Below are positions 17,558-26,810 of a stretch of DNA of 64,000 bases, in pieces (the first letter of the stretch is position 1; each line of letters begins with the position of its first letter). The stretch comes from Halalkalicoccus tibetensis (GTDB taxonomy: Archaea; Halobacteriota; Halobacteria; Halobacteriales; Halalkalicoccaceae). The translations under genes and the position numbers were made by a program. The stretch covers positions 372,001-436,000 of the forward strand of contig NZ_JBBMXV010000003.1 of the NCBI RefSeq assembly GCF_037996645.1. The letters run 5' to 3'. The notes below the pieces were generated by a model. That model saw only the letters and a program-made list of their open reading frames with translations. It searched no databases and had not been told where the DNA came from.

Positions 17558-17880
17558 GTCAGGAGATCGCAGTCATCGGCAGTCCCGAGTTCACGACCGG
17601 CTTCCGACTGGCCGGGGTGCGCGTCTTCGAGAACGTCCCCGACGAGCGGAAGGACGAGGAGCTCGACGAGGCCGTCTCGAACGTGCTTCGAAACGACGAC
17701 GTCGGCATCGCGATCATGCACGAGGACGACCTCGACCACCTGCCCCGGAAGCTCCGACAGAACGTCGAGACGAGCGTCGAACCGACGTTCGTCATGCTCG
17801 GCGGCGGCGCGGGCAGCGGCGGGCTGCGCGAGAAGATCAAGCGCGCGATCGGTATCGACCTGATGGACGAAGACAACTGA
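17554..17880 (+). CDS. atpF: A-type ATP synthase subunit F (central rotor)
   Basis: A 108-residue Rossmann-like protein starting [21 protein letters not shown], the hallmark of NtpG/AtpF subunits, with the conserved [14 protein letters not shown] strand and loop. It binds subunit D in the central rotor and modulates activity. It overlaps atpC by 4 bases and precedes atpA by 10 bases. Confidence 0.95.
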   Translation: MSQEIAVIGSPEFTTGFRLAGVRVFENVPDERKDEELDEAVSNVLRNDDVGIAIMHEDDLDHLPRKLRQNVETSVEPTFVMLGGGAGSGGLREKIKRAIGIDLMDEDN

Positions 17881-17890
17881 ACTACGATAT

Positions 17891-19654
17891 ATGAGCCAAG
17901 CAACACAGACCGACATCGACGTCGTCAGCGAGGGTCGGATCGAGAGCGTGAGCGGTCCCGTCGTGACCGCGATCGACCTCGACGCCCGAATGAACGACGT
18001 CGTCTACGTCGGCGCGGAAGGGCTGATGGGCGAGGTCATCGAGATCGAGGGCAACATCACGACGATCCAGGTCTACGAGGAGACCTCGGGCATCAGCCCC
18101 GGCGGCCCAGTACAGAACACCGGCGAACCACTGAGCGTCGACCTCGGACCGGGGATGCTCGACACCATCTACGACGGCGTTCAGCGCCCGCTGGACGTCC
18201 TCGAGTCGCGGATGGGCGCCTTCCTCGACCGCGGGGTCGACGCGCCGGGCATCGACCTCGAGGAGACCTGGGAGTTCACGCCCGAAGTGGACGTGGGCGA
18301 CGACGTCGAGGCCGGCGACATCATCGGCACCGTCCCCGAGACCCCGAGCGTCGACCACAAGGTGATGGTGCCGCCCGACTCGGAGGGCGGCGAGGTCACC
18401 GCGATCGAGGCCGGCGAGTTCGACGTCACCGAGACGGTCGCCGAGCTCGACACCGGTGAAGAGATCGCCATGCGCCAGGAGTGGCCGGTCCGAGAGGCCC
18501 GTCCCTCCGCCAACAAGCGCTCGCCCGACCGCCCGCTGGTGACCGGCCAGCGCGTCCAGGACGGGCTGTTCCCGCTCGCGAAGGGCGGGACGGCGGCGAT
18601 CCCGGGTCCCTTCGGCTCCGGAAAGACCGTCACCCAGCAGTCGCTCGCGAAGTTCTCGGACGCGGACATCGTCGTCTACATCGGCTGTGGCGAGCGGGGC
18701 AACGAGATGACGGAGGTCATCGACGACTTCCCGGACCTGCCGGACCCCCAGACGGGCAACGCGCTGATGGCCCGGACCTGCCTCATCGCGAACACCTCGA
18801 ACATGCCCGTCGCGGCCCGCGAGTCCTGCGTCTATACGGGGATCACGATCGCGGAGTTCTACCGCGACATGGGCTACGACGTCGCGCTGATGGCCGACTC
18901 GACCTCGCGGTGGGCAGAGGCCATGCGCGAGATTTCCTCGCGACTGGAGGAGATGCCCGGCGAGGAGGGCTATCCGGCCTACCTCGCCGCGCGCCTCTCG
19001 CAGTTCTACGAGCGTGCGGGGCTGTTCGACAACATCAACGGCACCCAGGGCTCGATCTCGGCGGTCGGCGCCGTCTCGCCGCCGGGCGGGGACTTCTCCG
19101 AGCCCGTCACGCAGAACACGCTGCGCATCGTCAAGACGTTCTGGGCGCTCGACGCGGACCTGGCCGAACGCCGGCACTTCCCGTCGATCAACTGGAACGA
19201 GTCCTACTCGCTGTACAAGGACCAGCTCGACGACTGGTTCATCGAGAACGTCGCGGGCGACTGGCCCGAGACCCGCCAGTGGGCGGTCGACGTCCTCGAC
19301 GAGGAGAGCGAGCTCCAGGAGATCGTCCAGCTCGTCGGTAAGGACGCCCTGCCGGAGGACCAGCAGCTCACCCTCGAGGTGGCGCGCTACCTCCGCGAGG
19401 GCTTCCTCCAGCAGAACGCGTTCCACGACGTCGACCAGTTCTCGCCGCCGGAGAAGAGCTACCTGATCTGGAAGGCGATCAAGACCTTCAACGACGAGGC
19501 GTTCGCGGCCCTCGAGGCCGGCGTGCCCGTCGAGGAGATCACCGCCATCGACGCCGCCCCGCGGCTCAACCGGATCGGGACCCAGGAGGACTACGAGGCG
19601 TACATCGAGGAGCTCCAGGAAGACATCGAAGCGGAACTCAGGGAGAAATACTGA
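17891..19654 (+). CDS. atpA: A-type ATP synthase catalytic subunit A
   Basis: A 587-residue catalytic subunit. The P-loop GPFGSGKT lies near residues 238-245, followed by the GCGERGNEM and [35 protein letters not shown] motifs in broken form. The family-specific nonhomologous region lies around residues 110-190. No intein is present. It makes ATP at the A/B interface in the cytoplasm. The stop shares one base with the atpB start. Confidence 0.97.
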   Translation: MSQATQTDIDVVSEGRIESVSGPVVTAIDLDARMNDVVYVGAEGLMGEVIEIEGNITTIQVYEETSGISPGGPVQNTGEPLSVDLGPGMLDTIYDGVQRPLDVLESRMGAFLDRGVDAPGIDLEETWEFTPEVDVGDDVEAGDIIGTVPETPSVDHKVMVPPDSEGGEVTAIEAGEFDVTETVAELDTGEEIAMRQEWPVREARPSANKRSPDRPLVTGQRVQDGLFPLAKGGTAAIPGPFGSGKTVTQQSLAKFSDADIVVYIGCGERGNEMTEVIDDFPDLPDPQTGNALMARTCLIANTSNMPVAARESCVYTGITIAEFYRDMGYDVALMADSTSRWAEAMREISSRLEEMPGEEGYPAYLAARLSQFYERAGLFDNINGTQGSISAVGAVSPPGGDFSEPVTQNTLRIVKTFWALDADLAERRHFPSINWNESYSLYKDQLDDWFIENVAGDWPETRQWAVDVLDEESELQEIVQLVGKDALPEDQQLTLEVARYLREGFLQQNAFHDVDQFSPPEKSYLIWKAIKTFNDEAFAALEAGVPVEEITAIDAAPRLNRIGTQEDYEAYIEELQEDIEAELREKY

Positions 19655-21144
19655 TGAAAGAATACCAGACTATCACCGAGATCAGCGGCCCGCTCGTCTT
19701 CGCGGAGATCGACGAGCCCGTCGGCTACGACGAGATCGTCGAGATCGAGACGCCCGGCGGCGAGGTAAAGCGCGGCCAGGTGCTCGAATCCGAGAGCGAC
19801 ATCGTCGCGATCCAGGTGTTCGAGGGCACAACCGGGATCGACCGGAAAGCTTCAGTTAGATTCCTCGGCGAGACGATGAAGATGCCCGTCACCGAGGACC
19901 TCCTCGGGCGGGTGCTCGACGGCTCGGGCAACCCGATCGACGGCGGCCCCGAGATCGTTCCCGAGGAGCGCCAGGACATCGTCGGTGCGGCGATCAACCC
20001 CTATGCCCGGGAGTATCCCGAGGAGTTCATCCAGACCGGGGTTTCGGCGATCGACGGCATGAACACGCTCGTCCGGGGCCAGAAGCTGCCGATCTTCTCG
20101 GCGTCCGGACTGCCGCACAACGATCTCGCGCTGCAGATCGCGCGGCAGGCGACCGTGCCGGAGGAGTCGGCCGAGGACGAGGCGACCGACGAGCCCGGCA
20201 GCGAGGAGGGCGGCGAGCTCGGCGAGGGCGAGGAGGACGAGGGCAGCGAGTTCGCGGTGATCTTCGGCGCGATGGGGATCACCGCCGAGGAGGCGAACGA
20301 GTTCATCGATGACTTCGAGCGCACGGGCGCGCTGGAGCGCTCGGTCGTCTTCATGAACCTCGCGGACGACCCCGCAGTCGAGCGCCAGGTCACCCCGCGA
20401 CTCGCGCTCACCACGGCAGAATACCTCGCCTTCGAGAAGGGCTATCACGTGCTCGTGATCCTCACGGACATGACCAACTACTGTGAGGCGCTCCGGGAGA
20501 TCGGCGCGGCTCGCGAGGAGGTCCCGGGTCGACGTGGCTACCCCGGCTACATGTACACCGACCTCGCCCAGCTCTACGAGCGGGCGGGCCGGATCAAAGG
20601 CCGTGAGGGCTCGGTCACGCAGATCCCGATCCTGACGATGCCCGGCGACGACGACACCCACCCGATCCCGGACCTGACGGGCTACATCACCGAGGGCCAG
20701 ATCGTGATGGATCGAGACCTGAACAGCCAGGGGATCGAGCCGCCGGTGAACGTGCTTCCCAGCCTCTCGCGGCTGATGGACGACGGGATCGGCGAGGGCC
20801 TCACCCGCGAGGACCACGGCGACGTTTCCGACCAGATGTACGCCGCCTACGCGGAGGGCGAGGACTTGCGCGACCTGGTGAACATCGTCGGCCGCGAGGC
20901 CCTCTCCGAGCGGGACAACAAGTTCCTCGACTTCGCGGACCGTTTCGAGGAGGAGTTCGTCCAGCAGGGCTACGAGACCAACCGCGACATCGACGAGACG
21001 CTCGATCTGGGCTGGGAGCTGCTGGGCATGCTGCCCAAGACCGAGCTCAACCGGATCGACGAGGAGCTCATCGAGCAGTACTACCCCGAGGACGCGACGG
21101 AGGACGAGGACCCCGAAGCGGTCGGCGTCGAAGCCGACGACTAG
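19654..21144 (+). CDS. atpB: A-type ATP synthase regulatory subunit B
   Basis: A 496-residue non-catalytic head subunit without a P-loop, as expected. Landmarks are [40 protein letters not shown] and [33 protein letters not shown] in broken form. After ARQATVP it carries an unusually long acidic stretch ([20 protein letters not shown]...), about 35 residues, before the [10 protein letters not shown] strand. It is the last gene of the contiguous run; atpD is displaced 3.2 kb downstream. Confidence 0.97.
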   Translation: MKEYQTITEISGPLVFAEIDEPVGYDEIVEIETPGGEVKRGQVLESESDIVAIQVFEGTTGIDRKASVRFLGETMKMPVTEDLLGRVLDGSGNPIDGGPEIVPEERQDIVGAAINPYAREYPEEFIQTGVSAIDGMNTLVRGQKLPIFSASGLPHNDLALQIARQATVPEESAEDEATDEPGSEEGGELGEGEEDEGSEFAVIFGAMGITAEEANEFIDDFERTGALERSVVFMNLADDPAVERQVTPRLALTTAEYLAFEKGYHVLVILTDMTNYCEALREIGAAREEVPGRRGYPGYMYTDLAQLYERAGRIKGREGSVTQIPILTMPGDDDTHPIPDLTGYITEGQIVMDRDLNSQGIEPPVNVLPSLSRLMDDGIGEGLTREDHGDVSDQMYAAYAEGEDLRDLVNIVGREALSERDNKFLDFADRFEEEFVQQGYETNRDIDETLDLGWELLGMLPKTELNRIDEELIEQYYPEDATEDEDPEAVGVEADD

Positions 21145-21181
21145 TCGTCGGCGTTCAGGTCGCCTCCGGCTCTCCGCTCCC

Positions 21182-21205
21182 TTCTGTTTTCCCCATTTTC
21201 TGTTT
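21182..21205. terminator. T-rich tracts after atpB
   Basis: The 77 bases between atpB and the convergent membrane-protein gene contain two pyrimidine runs (CTGTTTTCCCC and ATTTTCTGTTTC), the kind of T-rich signal at which archaeal RNA polymerase stops. No strong hairpin accompanies them. Confidence 0.4.
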
Positions 21206-21221
21206 CGACTCTCGAGCGTCG

Positions 21222-22274
21222 CTACTCGGCGTCGCCCGGCTCGTCGTCGGGCAGCCCGCGCTGGAGGACGAACGGGCCGAAGTCCGCGGCGGTTCGGCGC
21301 GCGACGGTTGCGATCCTGAGCACGTAGACGATCAGCACGGCGAAGGGGCTGAACAGCGCCGTGATCGTCGCGCTCACGACGACCGCGTAGACGTACGGGT
21401 GGAACTCGAGCGCGAGCAGGTTGCCGTAGGCGAGGACGACGAACCCGCCGCCCAGAAGCGTCGGGAAACCGACGTAGAGCAGCACCTTCGAGAGGTCCGC
21501 GAGCTCCTGTTGCATGTGGACCGTCTTGAAGTACTGGCGTGCGACGTGGACGTCCTGGAGCAGCTCCTCGAGGCGGTCGAGCTGGCGGTCGGCGGCCTCC
21601 GAGAGCTCGTCGACGTAGTTCTCCTGGATCCTGCGTATCACCTGGAGCTGCCAGGGATCGTCGTAGTCGATGATGACCCCGATGACTTCGAACGTCCCGA
21701 ACGTCGCGTCCTCTAGGGTCTTCACGGCGGCCTCGTCCCTGGGCTCCGTGGTCTCGACGTAGTCGTCGATCTCGTCTTGGAGCTCGGGCGAGGCGTCGGC
21801 ACACACCTCTCGGAGGCCGAGTGCCGTCTGTCGTTTCTTCGCGATCAGGACCTGGAGGAACTCCGAGGGCTCGGCCGGAGTCGGACGGACCCCGGTGTGG
21901 TTTTCGATGCCGCGTCGGTACTCGCGCGTCTCCTCGAGGCGCTCGAAGAACGTCCCCGTCGTCCCGAACTCCTCGGAGAGGATCAGCTGGTTGATCGCGA
22001 GCACCACCGTGATGAAGGGGAGCATCCCGCCGATCAGCGCGCCGGCGAGTTCGGTGACGTCGCCCGCCTCGGAAGGGGTGATGAGTCCGCTCCGGATGAG
22101 CAACAGCGACACGACGAACACGACGACGAGCAGCCCGCCCGAGAGCAGCCCGCGGTGGCCGTCGAGGTAGATCCACCGCGTGAGCCCCTCGACGTTCAGC
22201 CGCTCACCGAGGCCCGGATCCGGCTGGGACTCCGGCGGATCGTCCCCGTCCCGGGTCTCGCTCGTCTCGCCCAT
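21222..22274 (-). CDS. Four-TM haloarchaeal membrane protein, unknown function
   Basis: A 350-residue protein. Two membrane helices near residues 45-105 (GLLSGGLLVVVFVVSLLLIR; GALIGGMLPFITVVLAINQL), a ~150-residue cytoplasmic helical domain (EETREYRRGIENHTGV ... LDRLEELLQDVHVARQYF), and two C-terminal helices (VLLYVGFPTLLGGGFVVLAYG; VVVSATITALFSPFAVLIVYVL). No family is recognised. The start at 22274 (MGETSETRDGDD) gives an acidic head. It lies between atpB and atpD on the opposite strand. Confidence 0.72.
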   Translation of the reverse strand: MGETSETRDGDDPPESQPDPGLGERLNVEGLTRWIYLDGHRGLLSGGLLVVVFVVSLLLIRSGLITPSEAGDVTELAGALIGGMLPFITVVLAINQLILSEEFGTTGTFFERLEETREYRRGIENHTGVRPTPAEPSEFLQVLIAKKRQTALGLREVCADASPELQDEIDDYVETTEPRDEAAVKTLEDATFGTFEVIGVIIDYDDPWQLQVIRRIQENYVDELSEAADRQLDRLEELLQDVHVARQYFKTVHMQQELADLSKVLLYVGFPTLLGGGFVVLAYGNLLALEFHPYVYAVVVSATITALFSPFAVLIVYVLRIATVARRTAADFGPFVLQRGLPDDEPGDAE

Positions 22275-22345
22275 ACCCCGATACCGATCCCCGAACGGAA
22301 AGGACCCCGGGTCGGTCGTCGGCACGCGTCCGTTCGCGGGCGACC

Positions 22346-23341
22346 TCAGTCCTGGTCGTTCCAGGCGTGGCCGCGGAGCTTCGATGGCTCCGACGGGCGC
22401 GGGTCGTCGGTACCCGTCCCGAGGCGGGCCGCTAGCCCGCTCGCGAGCTGCTCGTAGTTGATGATCGCGAAGCCCGCGAACACCACGAGGAAGCCGGCGG
22501 CGGTCGTCGCGGTGATCGCCTCGCCCAGCACCGCCCAGCCGCCGATCGCGGCGACGACCGGGACGAGGTAGAACGCGAGGTTCGCCCTGGTCGCACCGAT
22601 GTCGTCGATGAGCCCGAAGTAGACGACGTACGCGAGCACGCCCGAGAAGACGGCCACGTAGCCGAGCGCGATCAGCGCGCCGGGGGTCCACTGGATGGCC
22701 GAGAGCTGCTCGCCGCGCAGCCCGGCCAGCAGGTGACAGAGCGCCGCGCCGAGCGGCAGCCCCCAGGCGATCCGAACGGTGCTCGGCATCGTCGAGTCGA
22801 CCCGCCGGATGAGCACGCCGCCCAGCGCGACCGCGACCGCGCCGACCAGCAGTACGAGATGGCCGATCCCGGCGCTCGCGAGCAGGCCCGCGGGGTTCAG
22901 CTCCATGACGACCGCCACGCCGACGAGCGCGACGACCATCCCGACGGCCTCGACCGGCGCGAGGCGTTCGTCCGAGAGCAGGACCGCCGCGAACACCGGC
23001 GTCAGGATCGGGCTGAGGCTGAAGATGACGGAGGCGACGGCGCTGGTGACGTACTGCTGGCCCATGAAGATCATCGCGTTGGCGAGCCCGACCGTCAGCA
23101 GGCCGGCGGCGGCGATTCCCGCGAGATCGGCGCGCGACTCAGGCAGCCACTGCTCGCGGGGCAGCGCCAGCACGACGTAGCCGAGCAGCAGTATCGCCGC
23201 GATGTCGAACCGGATCGCGACGAACAGCAGCGGGGGCATGTACTCGAGGCCCGCCTTCGCGGCAACGAACGTCCCTCCGAAGAACACCGCCGTCGCGAGG
23301 AAGGCGACGACGCTGCGGGTCGTCGAGTCTATCGCCCCCAC
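22346..23341 (-). CDS. EamA/DMT-family transporter
   Basis: About 331 residues with ten membrane helices in two EamA repeats (FGGTFVAAKAGLEYMPPLLF; GGVLIRRVDSTMP; AVLGEAITATTAAGFLVVFAG). DMT exporters of this type move small metabolites or amino acids; the substrate is unknown. I prefer the GTG at 23341 because a TATA box (ACATATAAACG on the minus strand near 23398) would start transcription around 23370, downstream of the in-frame ATG at 23392. It is divergent from the HTH regulator at 23518. Confidence 0.82.
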   Translation of the reverse strand: MGAIDSTTRSVVAFLATAVFFGGTFVAAKAGLEYMPPLLFVAIRFDIAAILLLGYVVLALPREQWLPESRADLAGIAAAGLLTVGLANAMIFMGQQYVTSAVASVIFSLSPILTPVFAAVLLSDERLAPVEAVGMVVALVGVAVVMELNPAGLLASAGIGHLVLLVGAVAVALGGVLIRRVDSTMPSTVRIAWGLPLGAALCHLLAGLRGEQLSAIQWTPGALIALGYVAVFSGVLAYVVYFGLIDDIGATRANLAFYLVPVVAAIGGWAVLGEAITATTAAGFLVVFAGFAIINYEQLASGLAARLGTGTDDPRPSEPSKLRGHAWNDQD

Positions 23342-23465
23342 CTCCCTTTGCCGACGAAACGAATCATTCTCGACTCGAAGTAGGCCTCTCATACGTTTAT
23401 ATGTGTCCAGAAATAACTTCATTAAGTGAACGTAAGTACACGGCACGACGGAATATCGGACGGTG

Positions 23466-23492
23466 AAACGGTTTCACGGTACGAAACCGTTT
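23466..23492. promoter_or_regulatory. Operator-like inverted repeat upstream of the FilR1-type regulator
   Basis: A perfect 10-base inverted repeat (AAACGGTTTC, 7-base spacer, GAAACCGTTT). Each arm also lies in its own pseudo-palindrome of type GAAACnGTTTC, the second one ending in T. It lies 26-52 bases before the regulator start at 23518, over the expected core promoter, in the spacer shared with the divergent EamA gene. Autoregulation is the natural reading, by inference. Confidence 0.55.
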
Positions 23493-23517
23493 TGTGGAGC
23501 TGTCGTCCAGGTCGTGT

Positions 23518-24306
23518 ATGAAGTCGGCGCTCGCGGAGATCGAGTTCCTCGCCCTGTCGTCGAACCGCGTCGCTGTGCTGGAGGCGCTTGCCGATGGGCT
23601 CCACACGCGAAGCGAGCTCGCCGACGCCACGGGCGCCTCCCAGCCGACGCTCGGGCGGATCCTGCGGGATCTCGAGGAGCGCCGGTGGATCGCGCGGGCC
23701 GACGGCGGGTACGAGGCGACGGCGACGGGGAGGATGGTCGCCGAGGGGATGACGGACCTGCTCGCCATCGTCGAGACCGAGGCGAAGCTGCGGCCGGTGA
23801 TGGAGTGGCTCCCGACCGAGTCGATGACGTTCGACCTCGGGCGGCTTCGCGACGCGACGATCACCGTCCCGAGCAGGACGCGACCGAGCGCGCCGGTGAA
23901 ACGCGTGAACGAGGCGCTCGGGCGCGCCGAGGACGTGCAGGTCTGCTCGCACGCGTTCAACGAGGGGACCTTGGAGACCGTCCGCGAGCGGGTCGTCGAC
24001 GGCCGGCAGCGCTTCGACGGGGTGCTCTCGCGGGCCGCGATCGACGCGCTCGCGGAGGACGACTCGCTGCGGGCCGGCCTGCGCGAGCTCGTCGCCGCCG
24101 AGGGCGCGACGATCCGCCGCCACCCCGAGGAGATCCCGATCGCGATCACGATCGCCGACGGTCGGGTCCTCCTCCTCGTGCGCGACGACGACGGCGTGTT
24201 GCAGGCGTCGATCGACACCGACGATCCGGAGGTGGTGTCGTGGGCGCGATCGGTCTACGAGGAACACTGGGAGGCGGCGACGCCCGTCGAGGCCGACGAG
24301 CTCTAG
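23518..24306 (+). CDS. Winged-HTH regulator with FilR1-like middle domain
   Basis: A 262-residue regulator. The N-terminal winged helix (residues ~1-75) includes SELADATGASQPTLGRILRDLEERRW as its recognition region, in one piece of about 26 residues quoted here only by its ends. The rest matches the methanogenesis-regulator FilR1 middle domain (LRPVMEWLPTESMTFDLGRL ... SRAAIDALAEDDSLRAGLREL), thought to sense ligands. The start at 23518 was chosen over GTG 23494, which overlaps the operator. It probably controls itself and perhaps the EamA gene. Confidence 0.8.
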   Translation: MKSALAEIEFLALSSNRVAVLEALADGLHTRSELADATGASQPTLGRILRDLEERRWIARADGGYEATATGRMVAEGMTDLLAIVETEAKLRPVMEWLPTESMTFDLGRLRDATITVPSRTRPSAPVKRVNEALGRAEDVQVCSHAFNEGTLETVRERVVDGRQRFDGVLSRAAIDALAEDDSLRAGLRELVAAEGATIRRHPEEIPIAITIADGRVLLLVRDDDGVLQASIDTDDPEVVSWARSVYEEHWEAATPVEADEL

Positions 24307-24355
24307 GCCGATCGACTGAAAAGGATTAACAGCGTTCGCGTACAATCCCCGCCTA

Positions 24356-25042
24356 ATGGCCAAGGACGTCAAACCGACTCGGAAGAACCTGATGGCGATC
24401 GAGGATCGCATCGACCTCTCCGAGCGCGGCCACGACACCTTAGAGAAGAAGCGCGACGGGCTGATCATGGAGTTCATGGACATCCTCGATCAGGCCCAGG
24501 ACGTCCGTTCGGACCTCGATCAGGACTACGAGCGCGCCCAGCGCACCCTCGACATGGCCCGCGCGATGGAGGGCGACGTCGCGATCCGCGGCGCGGCCGA
24601 AGCGCTCAAGGAACACCCCGAGATCACGCTCCAGTCGAAGAACATCATGGGCGTGGTCGTTCCACAGATCGAGTCCACGCGAGTCAAGAAGGGCCTCGAC
24701 CAGCGGGGCTACGGCGTGCTCGGCTCCTCGGCGCGAATCGACGAGGCCGCCGACGCCTACGAGGAGCTGCTCGAGACGATCATCCTCGTCGCGGAGGTCG
24801 AGACGGCGATGAAGAAGATGCTCGACGAGATCGAGACGACCAAACGCCGCGTCAACGCCCTGGAGTTCACCCTGCTGCCCACGCTCTACGATAACCAGGA
24901 GTTCATCGAGCAGAAGCTCGAGGAGCAGGAGCGCGAGGAGATCTTCCGCATGAAGAAGATCAAGGACAAGAAGGAACGCGAGGAAGAGGAGGAGGACGAG
25001 CCCGACGTCACCGAGGGCGCGCCGATCCCCGCCGACGACTGA
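24356..25042 (+). CDS. atpD: A-type ATP synthase subunit D (central rotor shaft)
   Basis: A 228-residue protein. The N-terminus [17 protein letters not shown], the central loop and the C-terminal helix ([20 protein letters not shown]) are typical of AtpD/NtpD, the coiled-coil shaft inside the A3B3 head. The C-terminal 35 residues are a charged tail ([19 protein letters not shown]). It has its own promoter candidate (GGATTAACAG about 28 bases upstream) because it is separated from atpB by three unrelated genes. Confidence 0.95.
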   Translation: MAKDVKPTRKNLMAIEDRIDLSERGHDTLEKKRDGLIMEFMDILDQAQDVRSDLDQDYERAQRTLDMARAMEGDVAIRGAAEALKEHPEITLQSKNIMGVVVPQIESTRVKKGLDQRGYGVLGSSARIDEAADAYEELLETIILVAEVETAMKKMLDEIETTKRRVNALEFTLLPTLYDNQEFIEQKLEEQEREEIFRMKKIKDKKEREEEEEDEPDVTEGAPIPADD

Positions 25043-25082
25043 TCCGCTCGCCGACTGACCCCTTTCTGAGTCCCTCTCTCAC

Positions 25083-25478
25083 ATGTCCTGTCCGACCTGC
25101 GGCGGCGAGCCCCTGTTCGTTCCGGCCCCGGAGCTCGGCGCGTATCTCCCCGGCGAGCCCCGGGTCGTCGCCGTCTGTCGGACCTGTCTCACCGTTACGC
25201 CGACCGAAGCCGACGCGACCGACGACCCCGAATCGGTCGCGGAGCTCTCGAACGCGCTTCCCGACGACCCCGACGCCGCGCTCGCGATGGCGCTCGTGGT
25301 GACGCTCTGTGAGTCGCTCGCGCTCTACCGGGCCGAGCTCGAGGAGCTCGTGACCCGCGTCGAGCGCGCGGGGACCGACCCGCTTCTGGCGCTCGACTAC
25401 CTAGCCGACGATCCCGATCTGGCGATCGCGCTCGACGTCGAGCGCCGCCGGCCGCAGCTGGTCCAGCTGCTCGAATAG
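25083..25478 (+). CDS. Haloarchaeal zinc-knuckle protein (DUF6276-like)
   Basis: A 131-residue protein. The N-terminal half is a zinc ribbon with CPTC at residues 3-6 and CRTC near residue 38. The C-terminal half is helical (AALAMALVVTLCESLALYRA ... LDYLADDPDLAIALDVERR). I recall it as DUF6276, often found next to atpD in haloarchaea, but its function is unknown. It follows atpD by 40 bases on the same strand. A 10-base tandem repeat covers its stop codon (25471-25490). Confidence 0.7.
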   Translation: MSCPTCGGEPLFVPAPELGAYLPGEPRVVAVCRTCLTVTPTEADATDDPESVAELSNALPDDPDAALAMALVVTLCESLALYRAELEELVTRVERAGTDPLLALDYLADDPDLAIALDVERRRPQLVQLLE

Positions 25479-25490
25479 GCTCGAATAGGC
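25471..25490. repeat. 10-base tandem duplication at a stop codon
   Basis: TCGAATAGGC occurs twice in direct succession. The first copy contains the TAG stop of the zinc-knuckle gene, so the protein is not changed. It looks like a recent replication slip. Confidence 0.8.
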
Positions 25491-25513
25491 GGCGACAGGA
25501 AGAACGTGGCCGG

Positions 25514-26755
25514 TCAGACGCCGGTCTCGTAGCGCAGGATGCCCGCGATCCCGCCGAAGGCGTCGTGGAGCTGCTCGCCCTTCTCGAAGTCCGTCGAGAT
25601 GAACTTGGGCTCGGTCCCGCGCTGTTCGGCGATCGCGATCAGGTGCTCGATCACGTCCTCGCGCTCTACGACCTCCGCCTCGGAACCGTCCTCGCAGGTG
25701 TGTTCGGGCGTCGAGTTGCGCTGGTCGACGACCTCGTACTCCTCGACGTCGCCACAGTCGTAGACGACGACGTCCTTGCGGAGGTCCTCGCTGATCAGCA
25801 GCCGGTCGACCGACCCCATCACGAGGTTCCGGCGGGTGGGCTCGAAGCCGTAGGTCGCGAGCCCGCCGTCGTGGAGCTGTTTGAAGAACTCCTCCATCTG
25901 GTTCTTGTCCTTCATCACCTCGGCGTCCGCCAGCGCCTCCTCGGCGGCGTCGACCAGGTCGTAGAGCCCCGACTCGTCGGTGTAGGAGACGTCGAACTTG
26001 CCCAGCACCTGGTCCTGGAGCTCGTGGTGGAGGTAGTCGCCGTCGAGGAACTCGTCCTTCGTCGGCGAGGGGCCGCCGACGAGGATACCCTCGAGGTCGT
26101 GGCGCTCGGGGACGAACAGGTCGTTGGCCATCCCCGCGACCTCCTGGTAGAAGTTGTCGATGGCCTCGAGGCGGAGCCGGGCGAAGCGCTGTGCGGACTG
26201 GCCACCCTTTCGCTGCTTGCCGGGTACGAGCGAGGAGGCGCTCTTGACGGGTTCGACGCGCTTGCCCCGGAGCCAGCCGACGTTGGCCTCCCGGCGGTCG
26301 AGGACGACCAGGCCGTACAGGCCCTGGTCGGCGAGCATGTGTTCGAGGGGTTCGGTCAGGAAGTCCGAATCGCAGTGATAGCGGAAGGACTCGACGGGCT
26401 GGGGCGGGCTCTCGAGCACCCGGGTGATCATCTCGGTCTGGCCGCCGCCCGAGTCGACCGCGCCCGAGAACAGCACCATCCCGTTCTCCGGCGGGAAGTT
26501 GCCGTAGTACTTCAGGCGGTCCTTGATGCTCGTCAGGGCGTCCTGGACGTTCGTTCGGGTCTGCTTTGACTTGATGTTCGACGCCTCGCTGTGCTCCTGG
26601 GTGACGTGGGCGGCCACGTCGGAGATCTGTCTGTCCTCGGGAACGTAGATCGTCACCAGCTGGGTGCCCGACCCCTCGAAGTCGTTGAGCTCCTCGATGA
26701 CCCGCCTGAACTCGTATTTCTTCCTGTCGGACTCCTCGATGTCCTGACCACTCAT
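25514..26755 (-). CDS. prf1: Archaeal peptide chain release factor aRF1
   Basis: A 413-residue class I release factor that reads all three stop codons and frees the finished protein on the ribosome. Decoding motifs in domain 1 are NIKS at 60-63 and the YxCxxxF motif YHCDSDF at 126-132; the catalytic GGQ lies at 184-186 (GGQSAQRFARLR). Domain 3 includes the YDCGDVEEYEVV strand and a mini-domain with Cys. A TATA-like TACTTA 26-31 bases upstream marks a start at 26755. A truncated paralogue lies immediately upstream. Confidence 0.96.
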   Translation of the reverse strand: MSGQDIEESDRKKYEFRRVIEELNDFEGSGTQLVTIYVPEDRQISDVAAHVTQEHSEASNIKSKQTRTNVQDALTSIKDRLKYYGNFPPENGMVLFSGAVDSGGGQTEMITRVLESPPQPVESFRYHCDSDFLTEPLEHMLADQGLYGLVVLDRREANVGWLRGKRVEPVKSASSLVPGKQRKGGQSAQRFARLRLEAIDNFYQEVAGMANDLFVPERHDLEGILVGGPSPTKDEFLDGDYLHHELQDQVLGKFDVSYTDESGLYDLVDAAEEALADAEVMKDKNQMEEFFKQLHDGGLATYGFEPTRRNLVMGSVDRLLISEDLRKDVVVYDCGDVEEYEVVDQRNSTPEHTCEDGSEAEVVEREDVIEHLIAIAEQRGTEPKFISTDFEKGEQLHDAFGGIAGILRYETGV

Positions 26756-26780
26756 TACCGTTTCTAGCCCCGCCAACCGG

Positions 26781-26786
26781 TAAGTA
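26781..26786 (-). promoter_or_regulatory. TATA-like element of prf1
   Basis: TACTTA on the minus strand, 26-31 bases before the prf1 ATG, in the 55-base gap after the paralogue gene. It suggests prf1 has its own promoter even if it is also read from argS. Confidence 0.45.
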
Positions 26787-26810
26787 CCCTTTGACCGGCC
26801 GTGTCCGCCC

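Noticed and set aside
17891-19654. Possible intein in AtpA
   Set aside because: The protein has normal length (587 residues) and an uninterrupted P-loop.
13041-21144. Possibility of an N-type or transferred bacterial ATPase
   Set aside because: Gene order HIKECFAB, the subunit I/K/E/C set and acidic composition are those of the normal archaeal A-type enzyme.
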